64,000 nucleotides of DNA from Bacteroidota bacterium (GTDB lineage Bacteria > Bacteroidota > Rhodothermia > Rhodothermales > UBA10348). The stretch is from contig JAJCYR010000021.1 of the NCBI GenBank assembly GCA_029262775.1, positions 22,189 through 86,188 on the forward strand, given 5' to 3'. Within the stretch, counting starts at the first letter, position 1; each line of letters opens with the position of its first letter. The notes beneath the pieces were generated by a model. The model saw only the letters and a list, made by a program, of their open reading frames with translations. It had not been told where the DNA came from and did not search any database. The translations under genes were made by a program, and so were the position numbers. Below, in pieces: positions 1 to 6,626 of the stretch.

Positions 1-1
1 T

Positions 2-760
2 CACGTTGACCAGCGCATGATGGCCGAGGTGTCGGACATCCGCGCTGCCGTTGAGCCCGATGAAATCCTGTTCGTGGTCGACGCCATGACAGGGCAGGAT
101 GCGGTCAATACGGCTGTCGAATTCAACCGGCAGCTGAATTTTGACGGCGTCGTTCTGACGAAGCTTGATGGCGACACGCGCGGAGGGGCTGCTCTTTCCA
201 TTCGCCGCGTCGTCGACAAACCCATCAAATTCGCCTCTACAGGTGAAAAACTCGATGCCCTTACGCCGTTCTACCCGGAACGGATGGCGCAGCGTATTCT
301 GGGAATGGGGGACGTGGTCAGTTTCGTCGAGAAAGCCCAGGAGCAAATCGACGAAAAACAGGCAGAGAAGCTCCAGGGACGCATTCGGTCGGAATCATTC
401 GACCTCAATGATTTCCTGGACCAGCTTGGGCGCCTCAAGAAAATGGGCTCGCTGACCGACCTTGTGGGCATGATGCCCGGCGTCGGCAGCAAACTCAAGG
501 ACGTGGATATTGACGACGACGCGTTTGTACATGTCGAAGCCATCATCCAGTCCATGACGGAGGAAGAGCGCAGCGACCCGGATCTGATCAACGGTAGCCG
601 CCGCCGACGCATTGCGCGGGGAAGTGGCGTTGAAGTCCGGGATGTGAACCAACTCCTGAAACAGTTTCGGGACATGAAAAAGATGATGAAGACCATGACC
701 AAAATGATGGGCAAGGGCCGCTCGCTCGACCTGTCAAACCTCATGGGCCGCATCAACTGA
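2..760 (+). CDS. ffh: Signal recognition particle GTPase Ffh (C-terminal part, 5' truncated by window edge)
   Basis: GTPase and RNA-binding subunit of the signal recognition particle, which delivers nascent membrane proteins to FtsY and the Sec translocon. The frame is open to the left edge, so only the C-terminal ~250 residues are present. The visible part starts inside the G domain, just after the DTAGR-type motif, and contains [12 protein letters not shown], the G4-type motif TKLDGD followed by RGGAALS, and then the methionine-rich M domain. The M domain is recognised by the MMPG element, the arginine-rich [11 protein letters not shown] that contacts SRP RNA, and the Met/Lys-rich tail ([14 protein letters not shown]). 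It is the first gene of a run continuing into rpsP, 26 bp downstream. Identification is secure; the true start lies outside the window. Confidence 0.97.
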   Translation, partial: HVDQRMMAEVSDIRAAVEPDEILFVVDAMTGQDAVNTAVEFNRQLNFDGVVLTKLDGDTRGGAALSIRRVVDKPIKFASTGEKLDALTPFYPERMAQRILGMGDVVSFVEKAQEQIDEKQAEKLQGRIRSESFDLNDFLDQLGRLKKMGSLTDLVGMMPGVGSKLKDVDIDDDAFVHVEAIIQSMTEEERSDPDLINGSRRRRIARGSGVEVRDVNQLLKQFRDMKKMMKTMTKMMGKGRSLDLSNLMGRIN

Positions 761-771
761 ATCCATCAACT

Positions 772-779
772 TATATTTG
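772..779 (+). promoter_or_regulatory. Candidate -7 element (TATATTTG) immediately upstream of rpsP
   Basis: The octamer TATATTTG matches the TAnnTTTG -7 consensus of Bacteroidota primary sigma factors. It ends 7 bases before the GTG start of rpsP. Transcription starting a few bases downstream would give a leaderless or nearly leaderless message. No convincing TTG -33 element is visible at the usual distance, so this is suggestive only. Confidence 0.35.
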
Positions 780-786
780 AATACTC

Positions 787-1602
787 GTGGCAGTTAAACT
801 TCGATTGAAACGCATGGGTCGGCGCAAGCGCCCGGTCTATGCCATTGTTGCAACGGACGCACGTCATCCGCGCGACGGACGGTACATTGAAGATCTGGGT
901 CGATACGCCCCGCTCAACGAACCCGCCACCGTCTCCGTGGCCGCCGATCGCGTCCACTACTGGCTGGACAACGGCGCCCAGCCGTCCGATACGGTCCGCT
1001 CGCTGCTCAAGAAGCAGGGCGTCCTTCTGGCATACAGCATGCAGAAGAACGGCGCATCGGAAGACGCTATCAGGGAGGCGGTCGAGGCCCACGTGGCGCG
1101 GCATGCATCCAAGTCATCCCAGGCGGCCAAGCTCACGCCGACCGAGCGCCGTGCCGCGGCTCTGAAGGCGGAAGAGGAGGTGGCCAAGGCGAAGGAAGCC
1201 GAACTGGCGAAGAAACGGGCCGAAGAGGAGGCTGTCGCCAAAAAGGCTGCCGACGAGGCGCGCAGGAAAGCCGAAGAGGAGCGCGCCGTTGCGGCCGCCG
1301 AAGCCAAGGCCGAACAGGAGGCTGCCAACAAGGCGCAGGCCGATGCGGAGAAGGCACCAGTCGCTGCCGCGGAGCCGAAGGCAGAAGCTGCCGCGGAGCC
1401 GAAGGCCGAAGCTGCCGCCGAGCCGAAGGCCGAAGCTGCCGCCGAGCCGAAGGCCGAAGCTGCCGCCGAGCCGAAGGCCGAAGCTGCCGCCGAGCCGAAA
1501 GTCGAAGCTGCCGCCGAGCCGAAAGCCGAAGCTGCCGCCGAGCCGAAAGCCGAAGCTGCCGCCGAGCCGAAGGCCAACGAGGACAAGGAAAAGTCCGCCT
1601 GA
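787..1602 (+). CDS. rpsP: 30S ribosomal protein bS16 with long repetitive C-terminal tail
   Basis: Ribosomal protein bS16 of the small subunit. The first ~85 residues are a standard S16 domain: after a GTG start come VKLRLKRMGRRKRPVYAIVA, DARHPRDGRYIEDLGRY and the segment that packs on 16S rRNA. Most bS16 proteins have 80-90 residues; this one has 271. Residues ~110-190 are a charged Ala/Glu/Lys-rich stretch predicted to be helical, and residues ~193-262 are nine near-identical 8-residue units (AAAEPKAE). Ala/Glu-rich S16 extensions are known in Bacteroidota, but this one is long and strictly periodic. It sits between ffh and rimM, the common order rpsP-rimM-trmD-rplS. The GTG start is fixed by S16 homology; no good Shine-Dalgarno is seen. 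Confidence 0.95.
   Translation: MAVKLRLKRMGRRKRPVYAIVATDARHPRDGRYIEDLGRYAPLNEPATVSVAADRVHYWLDNGAQPSDTVRSLLKKQGVLLAYSMQKNGASEDAIREAVEAHVARHASKSSQAAKLTPTERRAAALKAEEEVAKAKEAELAKKRAEEEAVAKKAADEARRKAEEERAVAAAEAKAEQEAANKAQADAEKAPVAAAEPKAEAAAEPKAEAAAEPKAEAAAEPKAEAAAEPKAEAAAEPKVEAAAEPKAEAAAEPKAEAAAEPKANEDKEKSA
1363..1572 (+). repeat. Nine-copy 24-bp in-frame tandem repeat in the S16 tail
   Basis: A 24-bp unit (gctgccgccgagccgaag plus gccgaa) is repeated in frame, giving nine EPK-containing copies; the first copy is truncated at its 5' end. Most copies are identical at the DNA level. The first two use GCG instead of GCC in one alanine codon, and one copy encodes Val in place of Ala. DNA-level identity suggests recent expansion by slippage or unequal recombination, so copy number may vary between strains. 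Confidence 0.93.
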
Positions 1603-1626
1603 TCACCGCTATACGGGGCACGATTC

Positions 1627-2148
1627 ATGGCACACCAACTACGCCAGATTGGCCGGATTGTCCGGCCGCATGGTGTTCGGGGTGAGCTGAAGGTGGCCCC
1701 GGAAACGGACCGGCCGGAGATCTATCTGGATCTTCAGGCGGTCCTGGTTGGCTCGGATAACGAGTCGGCTGTGTCCTTTGACATATTGTCTGCCAATGTG
1801 GTCCCTTCACGACACGGTGTTACGGCTATCGTTCAGTTGAAGACAGTATCTTCGCGGAATGAAGCCGAGGCGCTGGTGGGACGACTCGTTTTCGCGAGAG
1901 ATGCCGATTTGCCAGGCCTCGCCGATGATGAGTTCTACTACAATGACGTGATCGGACTGCCAGCTGTAGATCAGCATGGCGTTCTGCTGGGCACGATCAA
2001 GGATATCCTCGAAGCGCCTGCCCAGGACAAACTGGTCATTTCCAGATCCGGGCGAGCAGATGTGCTGGTTCCCCTTGTGCCTGCTTTCATTGGCAGCGTA
2101 TCGGGCGACCAGGTCGTCATCCATACCATCGAAGGTCTCTTCGACTGA
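1627..2148 (+). CDS. rimM: Ribosome maturation factor RimM
   Basis: RimM binds ribosomal protein S19 and assists maturation of the 30S head. The 173-residue protein has the usual size and two-domain plan. The N-terminal RimM barrel begins with IGRIVRPHGVRGELKV, a typical family signature. The C-terminal PRC-barrel covers residues ~95-170 (EFYYNDVIGLPAV, then LGTIKDILEAPAQDKLVI and VPLVPAFI). The ATG lies 24 bp after rpsP, and the gene ends 14 bp before trmD, so it is almost certainly cotranscribed with both. Confidence 0.94.
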   Translation: MAHQLRQIGRIVRPHGVRGELKVAPETDRPEIYLDLQAVLVGSDNESAVSFDILSANVVPSRHGVTAIVQLKTVSSRNEAEALVGRLVFARDADLPGLADDEFYYNDVIGLPAVDQHGVLLGTIKDILEAPAQDKLVISRSGRADVLVPLVPAFIGSVSGDQVVIHTIEGLFD

Positions 2149-2162
2149 CCGCCGGACGGCTC

Positions 2163-2849
2163 ATGCGCATTGATATCATAACGGCTTTACCCCACCTTGT
2201 GGAGTCACCGCTCTCCCACAGCATTGTGGGGCGGGCGCGGGCTGCTGGTCTTCTCGATGTGCACATACACGATTTGCGGTCGTTCGGCTTGGGACGCTAC
2301 CGACAAATCGACGATGAGCCGTACGGGGGGGGAGCAGGAATGGTGCTCAAGGTCGAGCCGCTGTTCGATTGCCTGAAAGCGGTAATGGCGGAATCTCCGG
2401 ACATACCGGTAGACGAGGTTATCTACATGACCCCCGATGCGCAGGTGTTGACGCAGGCCACGGTCAATGGGCTCACGCTCAAAAGCCGGTTGGTCGTAAT
2501 TGCCGGTCACTACAAAGGGATTGACCAGCGCGTACGCGATGCGGTTGTGACTATGGAAATCTCGATCGGCGACTACGTCCTGAGTGGGGGGGAACTACCC
2601 GCATGTGTGCTTGTTGACGCGCTCGCTCGACTGATTCCGGGGGTCATTACGGACGCGGAGTCGGCGCTGACCGATTCGTTCCAGGATGGACTTCTCGATG
2701 CGCCCATGTACACGCGTCCAGCCTCATACCGGGGAATGGACGTTCCGAACGTGCTGCTCAGCGGAAACCACGAATTCATCCGGGAGTGGAGAGAACGCAT
2801 GCGTGTGGAAAAAACACGGCGCATCCGGCCCGACATGCTCGGCGATTGA
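2163..2849 (+). CDS. trmD: tRNA (guanine-37-N1)-methyltransferase TrmD
   Basis: TrmD methylates N1 of G37 in tRNAs reading CNN codons, using S-adenosylmethionine, and prevents +1 frameshifting. The 228-residue protein begins MRIDIITALPHLV and shows the SPOUT-family signatures YGGGAGM (from residue ~54) and SIGDYVLSGGELPA (residues ~134-147), which form the trefoil-knot SAM site. The C-terminal part carries the YTRPASYRGMDVPNVLLSGNH segment. The conserved glycines are encoded by a run of eight G bases (2325-2332) that is in frame here. It follows rimM by 14 bp and precedes rplS, the standard order. Confidence 0.97.
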   Translation: MRIDIITALPHLVESPLSHSIVGRARAAGLLDVHIHDLRSFGLGRYRQIDDEPYGGGAGMVLKVEPLFDCLKAVMAESPDIPVDEVIYMTPDAQVLTQATVNGLTLKSRLVVIAGHYKGIDQRVRDAVVTMEISIGDYVLSGGELPACVLVDALARLIPGVITDAESALTDSFQDGLLDAPMYTRPASYRGMDVPNVLLSGNHEFIREWRERMRVEKTRRIRPDMLGD

Positions 2850-2912
2850 CACATTCATTGGCAGACAGTACCTATTTTCACTTTATTCTGAGCCCGAATT
2901 GCGAGGTATACC

Positions 2913-3263
2913 ATGGCAACTGACGTCATGAACATGATTGAAGAGTCGCAGAAGCGCGACGATATCCCTGTTTTTACGACAGGCGACACCGTGAATGTGC
3001 ACGTACGCGTCGTGGAAGGCGACAAAGAGCGTATCCAGCAGTATCAGGGAGTTGTTCTCGGCTTCAAGGGCTCAGGTGCGCGCCGTACGTTCACTGTACG
3101 CAAAGTCTCGAACAACGTGGGCGTTGAGCGTATTTTCCCCGTCTTCTCCCCTAAGATTGCCAAGATTGAGCGGGTTCGGGAAGGAAGTGTTCGTCGTGCC
3201 AAGCTCTACTACCTGCGCGATCGCCGCGGCAAGGCTACCCGTATCAAGGAGCGTCAGCGCTAG
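2913..3263 (+). CDS. rplS: 50S ribosomal protein bL19
   Basis: Ribosomal protein bL19, located at the subunit interface of the large subunit. Its 116 residues match the family length. Recognisable segments are [51 protein letters not shown] and the basic end with [17 protein letters not shown]. It closes the rpsP-rimM-trmD-rplS block. The ATG is preceded by GCGAGG, a weak ribosome-binding site. The 63-bp gap after trmD is A+T-rich and may contain an extra promoter, but I see no clear consensus. Confidence 0.98.
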   Translation: MATDVMNMIEESQKRDDIPVFTTGDTVNVHVRVVEGDKERIQQYQGVVLGFKGSGARRTFTVRKVSNNVGVERIFPVFSPKIAKIERVREGSVRRAKLYYLRDRRGKATRIKERQR

Positions 3264-3270
3264 CCGCGCC

Positions 3271-4002
3271 GTGCGTCTTGCAATCTGGGATACGCCTTTC
3301 ACAGAGCCGGTGGGACGCGCCTTCGATCCGGTGCCAGGTGCGTCCGTATTTCGGGGCTCGTCGGTAGAGGTGGTAGCCAGACTCGCGGCGAATCAGGCCG
3401 ATGTGGCGCTGGTGCCTGCCGACCATGCGCTTACGGTTTCGGATAATGTCGACATCCTGCCTTCGGTAGCGGTGTCCATGTGGCTGGCCGGGAGCACGCG
3501 CCTCGTCCTCCCGAGTGGCCTTTCAAGTCCGGTACTGTCCCTGCATACGGGACCTGAATCCCTGTACATGACGCTGCTGGCGCGAATTGTCCTGAAGGAG
3601 CATTACGGAAAGCAGATGCTCATCCTGGACGGAGGAGACGTGCCTCTCGATCCTCCCTGGATGCCCTTGGTGGTTGCAGAAGGAGACGGCGAACCGTTTG
3701 AGATCGACCTCGCACAGGAATGGTTGGAAATGGCTCACTATCCGCTCGTCGCGGGACTGTTCATCACGCGCAAGGGGCAGGCTACGAGTGAGGTGATTCG
3801 GAGTGTCCGCGATGTTGTCGTGGCCTTCGACGACGAGCGCAGCGACCAGGAGCGCGAGATGATTCGTCTTCGCCTCGACGACGTGTCGGTTGCCAGCCTC
3901 AGTGAACTCGCTGACTATTTGTTTTATTACGGGATGACACCCGAGATTCCAGGTGTCACGTTTGCGAGCTTGGATGAGGAAGAAGACGGGCCACACGAAT
4001 GA
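3271..4002 (+). CDS. MqnA-like periplasmic-binding-fold protein (putative menaquinone biosynthesis enzyme)
   Basis: A 243-residue protein resembling the MqnA/MqnD family of the futalosine menaquinone pathway (solute-binding fold). Family-like segments are the N-terminal strand LAIWDTPFTEPVG, ANQADVALVPADHAL, HTGPESLYMTLLARIVLKEHYG (compare the S/T-rich loop plus LLRxLLxxxYG of MqnA), and FEIDLAQEWLEMAHYPLVAGLFIT (compare YDLGEEW...PFVFA). I chose the GTG at 3271, just after rplS, because family similarity begins there; the longer open frame upstream only reads through rplS. The stop overlaps the smpB start (ATGA). Family assignment is moderate. The actual reaction is uncertain, because no other futalosine gene is visible here. 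Confidence 0.58.
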   Translation: MRLAIWDTPFTEPVGRAFDPVPGASVFRGSSVEVVARLAANQADVALVPADHALTVSDNVDILPSVAVSMWLAGSTRLVLPSGLSSPVLSLHTGPESLYMTLLARIVLKEHYGKQMLILDGGDVPLDPPWMPLVVAEGDGEPFEIDLAQEWLEMAHYPLVAGLFITRKGQATSEVIRSVRDVVVAFDDERSDQEREMIRLRLDDVSVASLSELADYLFYYGMTPEIPGVTFASLDEEEDGPHE

Positions 4003-4454
4003 CGGACACGCGCAAGATTGTTACCAAAAACAGAAAAGCCACCCACGAATACCACATCGAGGAGCGTGTGGAAGCCGGCCTCGCGCTGCGCGGCACCGAG
4101 GTCAAGGCGCTCCGGCATGGCAAGGCCAACCTGCAGGAAGCATTCTGCGCCCTCGAAGGGGGGGAAATGAAGCTCCTCCAATGCCACATTGCGCCGTACG
4201 AGTTCGGTAATCGCCTGAATCACGACCCGTTGCGGCCACGCACGCTGCTCATGCATCGTCGCGAGATTGACCGGTTTGCCAAAGCAACGCAACAGAAAGG
4301 GTATACCATCATTCCATTGTCCATCTACTTCAAAGACGGGCGGGCGAAGGTTGAAATCGGGCTGGCCAAGGGCAAGAAGTTGTACGACAAGCGGCAGGAT
4401 ATAGCCGATCGGGATACCAAACGGCGGATGGACCGGTTGTCCAAGGTGCGTTGA
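3999..4454 (+). CDS. smpB: SsrA-binding protein SmpB
   Basis: SmpB binds tmRNA and brings it to stalled ribosomes for trans-translation. The 151-residue protein has the usual length and motifs: KNRKATHEYHIEERVEAGLA, LRGTEVKALRHGKANLQEA, then RPRTLLMHRREIDRF and the basic tail with KGKKLYDKRQDIADRDTKR, which enters the decoding centre. The start codon overlaps the previous stop (ATGA), indicating translational coupling. No tmRNA gene was recognised in the window. Confidence 0.97.
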   Translation: MTDTRKIVTKNRKATHEYHIEERVEAGLALRGTEVKALRHGKANLQEAFCALEGGEMKLLQCHIAPYEFGNRLNHDPLRPRTLLMHRREIDRFAKATQQKGYTIIPLSIYFKDGRAKVEIGLAKGKKLYDKRQDIADRDTKRRMDRLSKVR

Positions 4455-4532
4455 CCGACCGTTCGCGGACCAAACCATACAGATGATCATATTGCCGGGG
4501 GCCGCGACGTTCGTGAGGGGTATACTACGGGC

Positions 4533-6626
4533 ATGATTTCTGTAACTGTCGTTGTCAGGCTCTCTCTGCGCACGCTGCTGCTGGTAGCGGTCGTGATGGC
4601 GCTGCAGGTACCAACATCGGCGGGCAGGCAGGTGTTGACAGGCGATGAGGTACCAGTGAGTGTGGCCCTTCGTCAGGCCTACGAGGCAATGCGCGGGCCG
4701 GTGGAAGGGCGTGAAAGAGGCGAAGTCCAGCTCAAGGAAGTGCTCTACGCCTATCCGTCGCATAAACGGGCCCGGGAAGTGGACCTCTGGCGCCGATACC
4801 GGTTTGGCGGATCGTTCATGCCGGTGATTCGTCATGAACTCAGGGAGCGCGCCGCGACGCGCCTGATAGAGGAAGATTCATCGAGCGCCGGGGCGCATCT
4901 TGTGCTCGGGCTGCTGGAAATGGACCTGTTCCGGGAGGCTCACAACCGTGTGCAGCTACCCTCCCGCCTGGCGGAGGGAAACCGGATCGACTCGTGGTTG
5001 GGGTTCGTCGATGTGGCCATTGAGAAGACAGGCGATCAAACGCTGGTCTCCCTGTTTGACAGCGAGTTACTGGGTGCCCGCGCCCGCCTCGTGCGCGATG
5101 ATGACGTGGCGACGAGCCATGCCGATCGCGCCCGGGAGTATCTGACCACCGCCCTTGCGGACCCTTTCTGGGCAGCCGAAGCCGGACGAAGCTTGGCGGA
5201 ACTGGGTATCAGAACGCGTGACGGGGAGCTGATCGCGCGTGTTGCGGCCCGCTTGGCAGCGCATGGAGAGTTCGAGGCACAGGCCCAGGAATACTGGACG
5301 CTGCATTACATCCTGCGTGGGCAGGTCGATAGAGCGCTCGAAAGTCATGCAGCGGCCGTCGAGGCCATGGACACCAACCGGCGGGTGCAGGTCGAGGATC
5401 TGCAGGTACTGGCACCTCCCTCTCAGGTCGCCGCGGATTCGACGCGTGACAACTGGTTGGACAGGGATCCGCTGTGGATGACCGAGGGCAACGAACGGGC
5501 GGCAGAGCATTTGGCACGTGTCGTTGCCGTGGAGCTGCTCTTCGGAACGCCTGACGACCCGGGCCGGGCTCTTTTTTCCGATCCCGGGCAACTTGTCCTC
5601 CGGTACGGAATCCCCTCAGAGACCGTGCAGTTTTCGTCTGACGTGGACGGGTATATGCTGCTCAACTATCCGGATCAATATTACCTGTTTCACGACATGG
5701 CCAAAGCCGGGAAATGGATTTTTTTCAGTAGCTCGGCGGCCGCGCTCACCGGACCCAGGAGTGTTGCCCCGCAGTGGGAACGGGATTTCGCCCTGCGGGC
5801 ACGGGAAGCATTTGAACTCCAACCTGATATTGGCCGCGTGCCCAGCCTGACTCGGACGGATATGGACACAGCCTGGTACGTTTTTCCAGACGGCGAGCAG
5901 CTGTCTGGGGGTGGACAGATGTCGGTCGTAGCGGCTTGGTGTGCACCGGAAGATTTCGCGGACCTCGTCGTCGAAATGGGGATGTATGCCGTTGCCGACG
6001 GGTCTCAGCGTATCCGCCATCTCAGGGAATGGAAGGCGTCCGTGCGCAGGAATCAACAGGGGGCGACCTGCCATGCCGATACGCAGCATGCAGACGTGCC
6101 GGTGGGTATGTGGCGGCTCTCGCTCGAAGCGGTGGCGAGGGACGCGTACGCCGTGTCGCGGCACCGTGTCGCTGTATCGACCATGAGTAGCGTGGTTCCG
6201 GCCCGTCTGATTGTGGACCGGGAGCCGGGTGCGGCGCCGCCGGCCGGGTTCTTTGAGCGGGGAGACGTCTGGATTCAGCCGCTGGTGCCGGCGAAAATCC
6301 GTGCGGACGAACCGGTGTCGGTCTATGCCGAAGTGACCGGGATTCCACCGGCCACAGGATTGATATTGATCGAGGCTGTACTGCGCAAAAGGCGGGACGA
6401 GACGCGCAGACGGTGGTTTCGGGGGGGGCAGCAGGAAGCCGTGTCGGTCCGGTTCAAACAGGACGTGACGGGCGCGCGGGCGGCTGTTCGCGTTGCACTC
6501 GACGTGTCGAATGTGGAGCCGGGAGCCTATGACCTTGTAGTGCGTGTGACGGGCGGTGATGAGGAATCGTATGCAACCGAAAACCGGACGACGCTTATCG
6601 TATTGGAGGATGTGGATGCGAGATAA
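4533..6626 (+). CDS. Exported GWxTD-type TPR protein (degenerate motif)
   Basis: A 697-residue exported protein. The N-terminus has a signal peptide (basic start, hydrophobic LLLVAVVMAL, then PTSAG). Residues ~40-300 are helical and repeat-like, resembling TPRs. From residue ~305 the pattern DRDPLWMTEGNERAAEHLAR followed by FSDPGQLVLRYGIPSE matches the GWxTD domain family of Bacteroidota, although the name-giving GWxTD is replaced by GRALFSDPG. The C-terminal ~150 residues look like a beta-sandwich and are followed by the TonB receptor, whose start lies inside this gene (11-bp overlap). The function of the family is not established. A second, more canonical paralogue closes the same cluster, so I infer a joint role in envelope transport or assembly. 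Confidence 0.8.
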   Translation: MISVTVVVRLSLRTLLLVAVVMALQVPTSAGRQVLTGDEVPVSVALRQAYEAMRGPVEGRERGEVQLKEVLYAYPSHKRAREVDLWRRYRFGGSFMPVIRHELRERAATRLIEEDSSSAGAHLVLGLLEMDLFREAHNRVQLPSRLAEGNRIDSWLGFVDVAIEKTGDQTLVSLFDSELLGARARLVRDDDVATSHADRAREYLTTALADPFWAAEAGRSLAELGIRTRDGELIARVAARLAAHGEFEAQAQEYWTLHYILRGQVDRALESHAAAVEAMDTNRRVQVEDLQVLAPPSQVAADSTRDNWLDRDPLWMTEGNERAAEHLARVVAVELLFGTPDDPGRALFSDPGQLVLRYGIPSETVQFSSDVDGYMLLNYPDQYYLFHDMAKAGKWIFFSSSAAALTGPRSVAPQWERDFALRAREAFELQPDIGRVPSLTRTDMDTAWYVFPDGEQLSGGGQMSVVAAWCAPEDFADLVVEMGMYAVADGSQRIRHLREWKASVRRNQQGATCHADTQHADVPVGMWRLSLEAVARDAYAVSRHRVAVSTMSSVVPARLIVDREPGAAPPAGFFERGDVWIQPLVPAKIRADEPVSVYAEVTGIPPATGLILIEAVLRKRRDETRRRWFRGGQQEAVSVRFKQDVTGARAAVRVALDVSNVEPGAYDLVVRVTGGDEESYATENRTTLIVLEDVDAR

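Noticed and set aside
1363..1572. Regular repeats considered as a CRISPR array.
   Set aside because: The units are directly contiguous with no variable spacers and are translated in frame as the S16 tail.
957..1628. Long open frame on the minus strand opposite rpsP.
   Set aside because: It is the complement of the alanine-rich repeat region; its Ser/Ala/Phe-Gly repeats only mirror the 24-bp unit of S16.
2325..2332. Run of eight G bases in trmD considered as a frameshift site.
   Set aside because: The run encodes the conserved glycines of YGGGAGM in frame and the downstream protein is intact.
2995..3270. Upstream open frame of the MqnA-like gene inside rplS.
   Set aside because: It is an out-of-frame reading of L19; family similarity begins only at the GTG at 3271.
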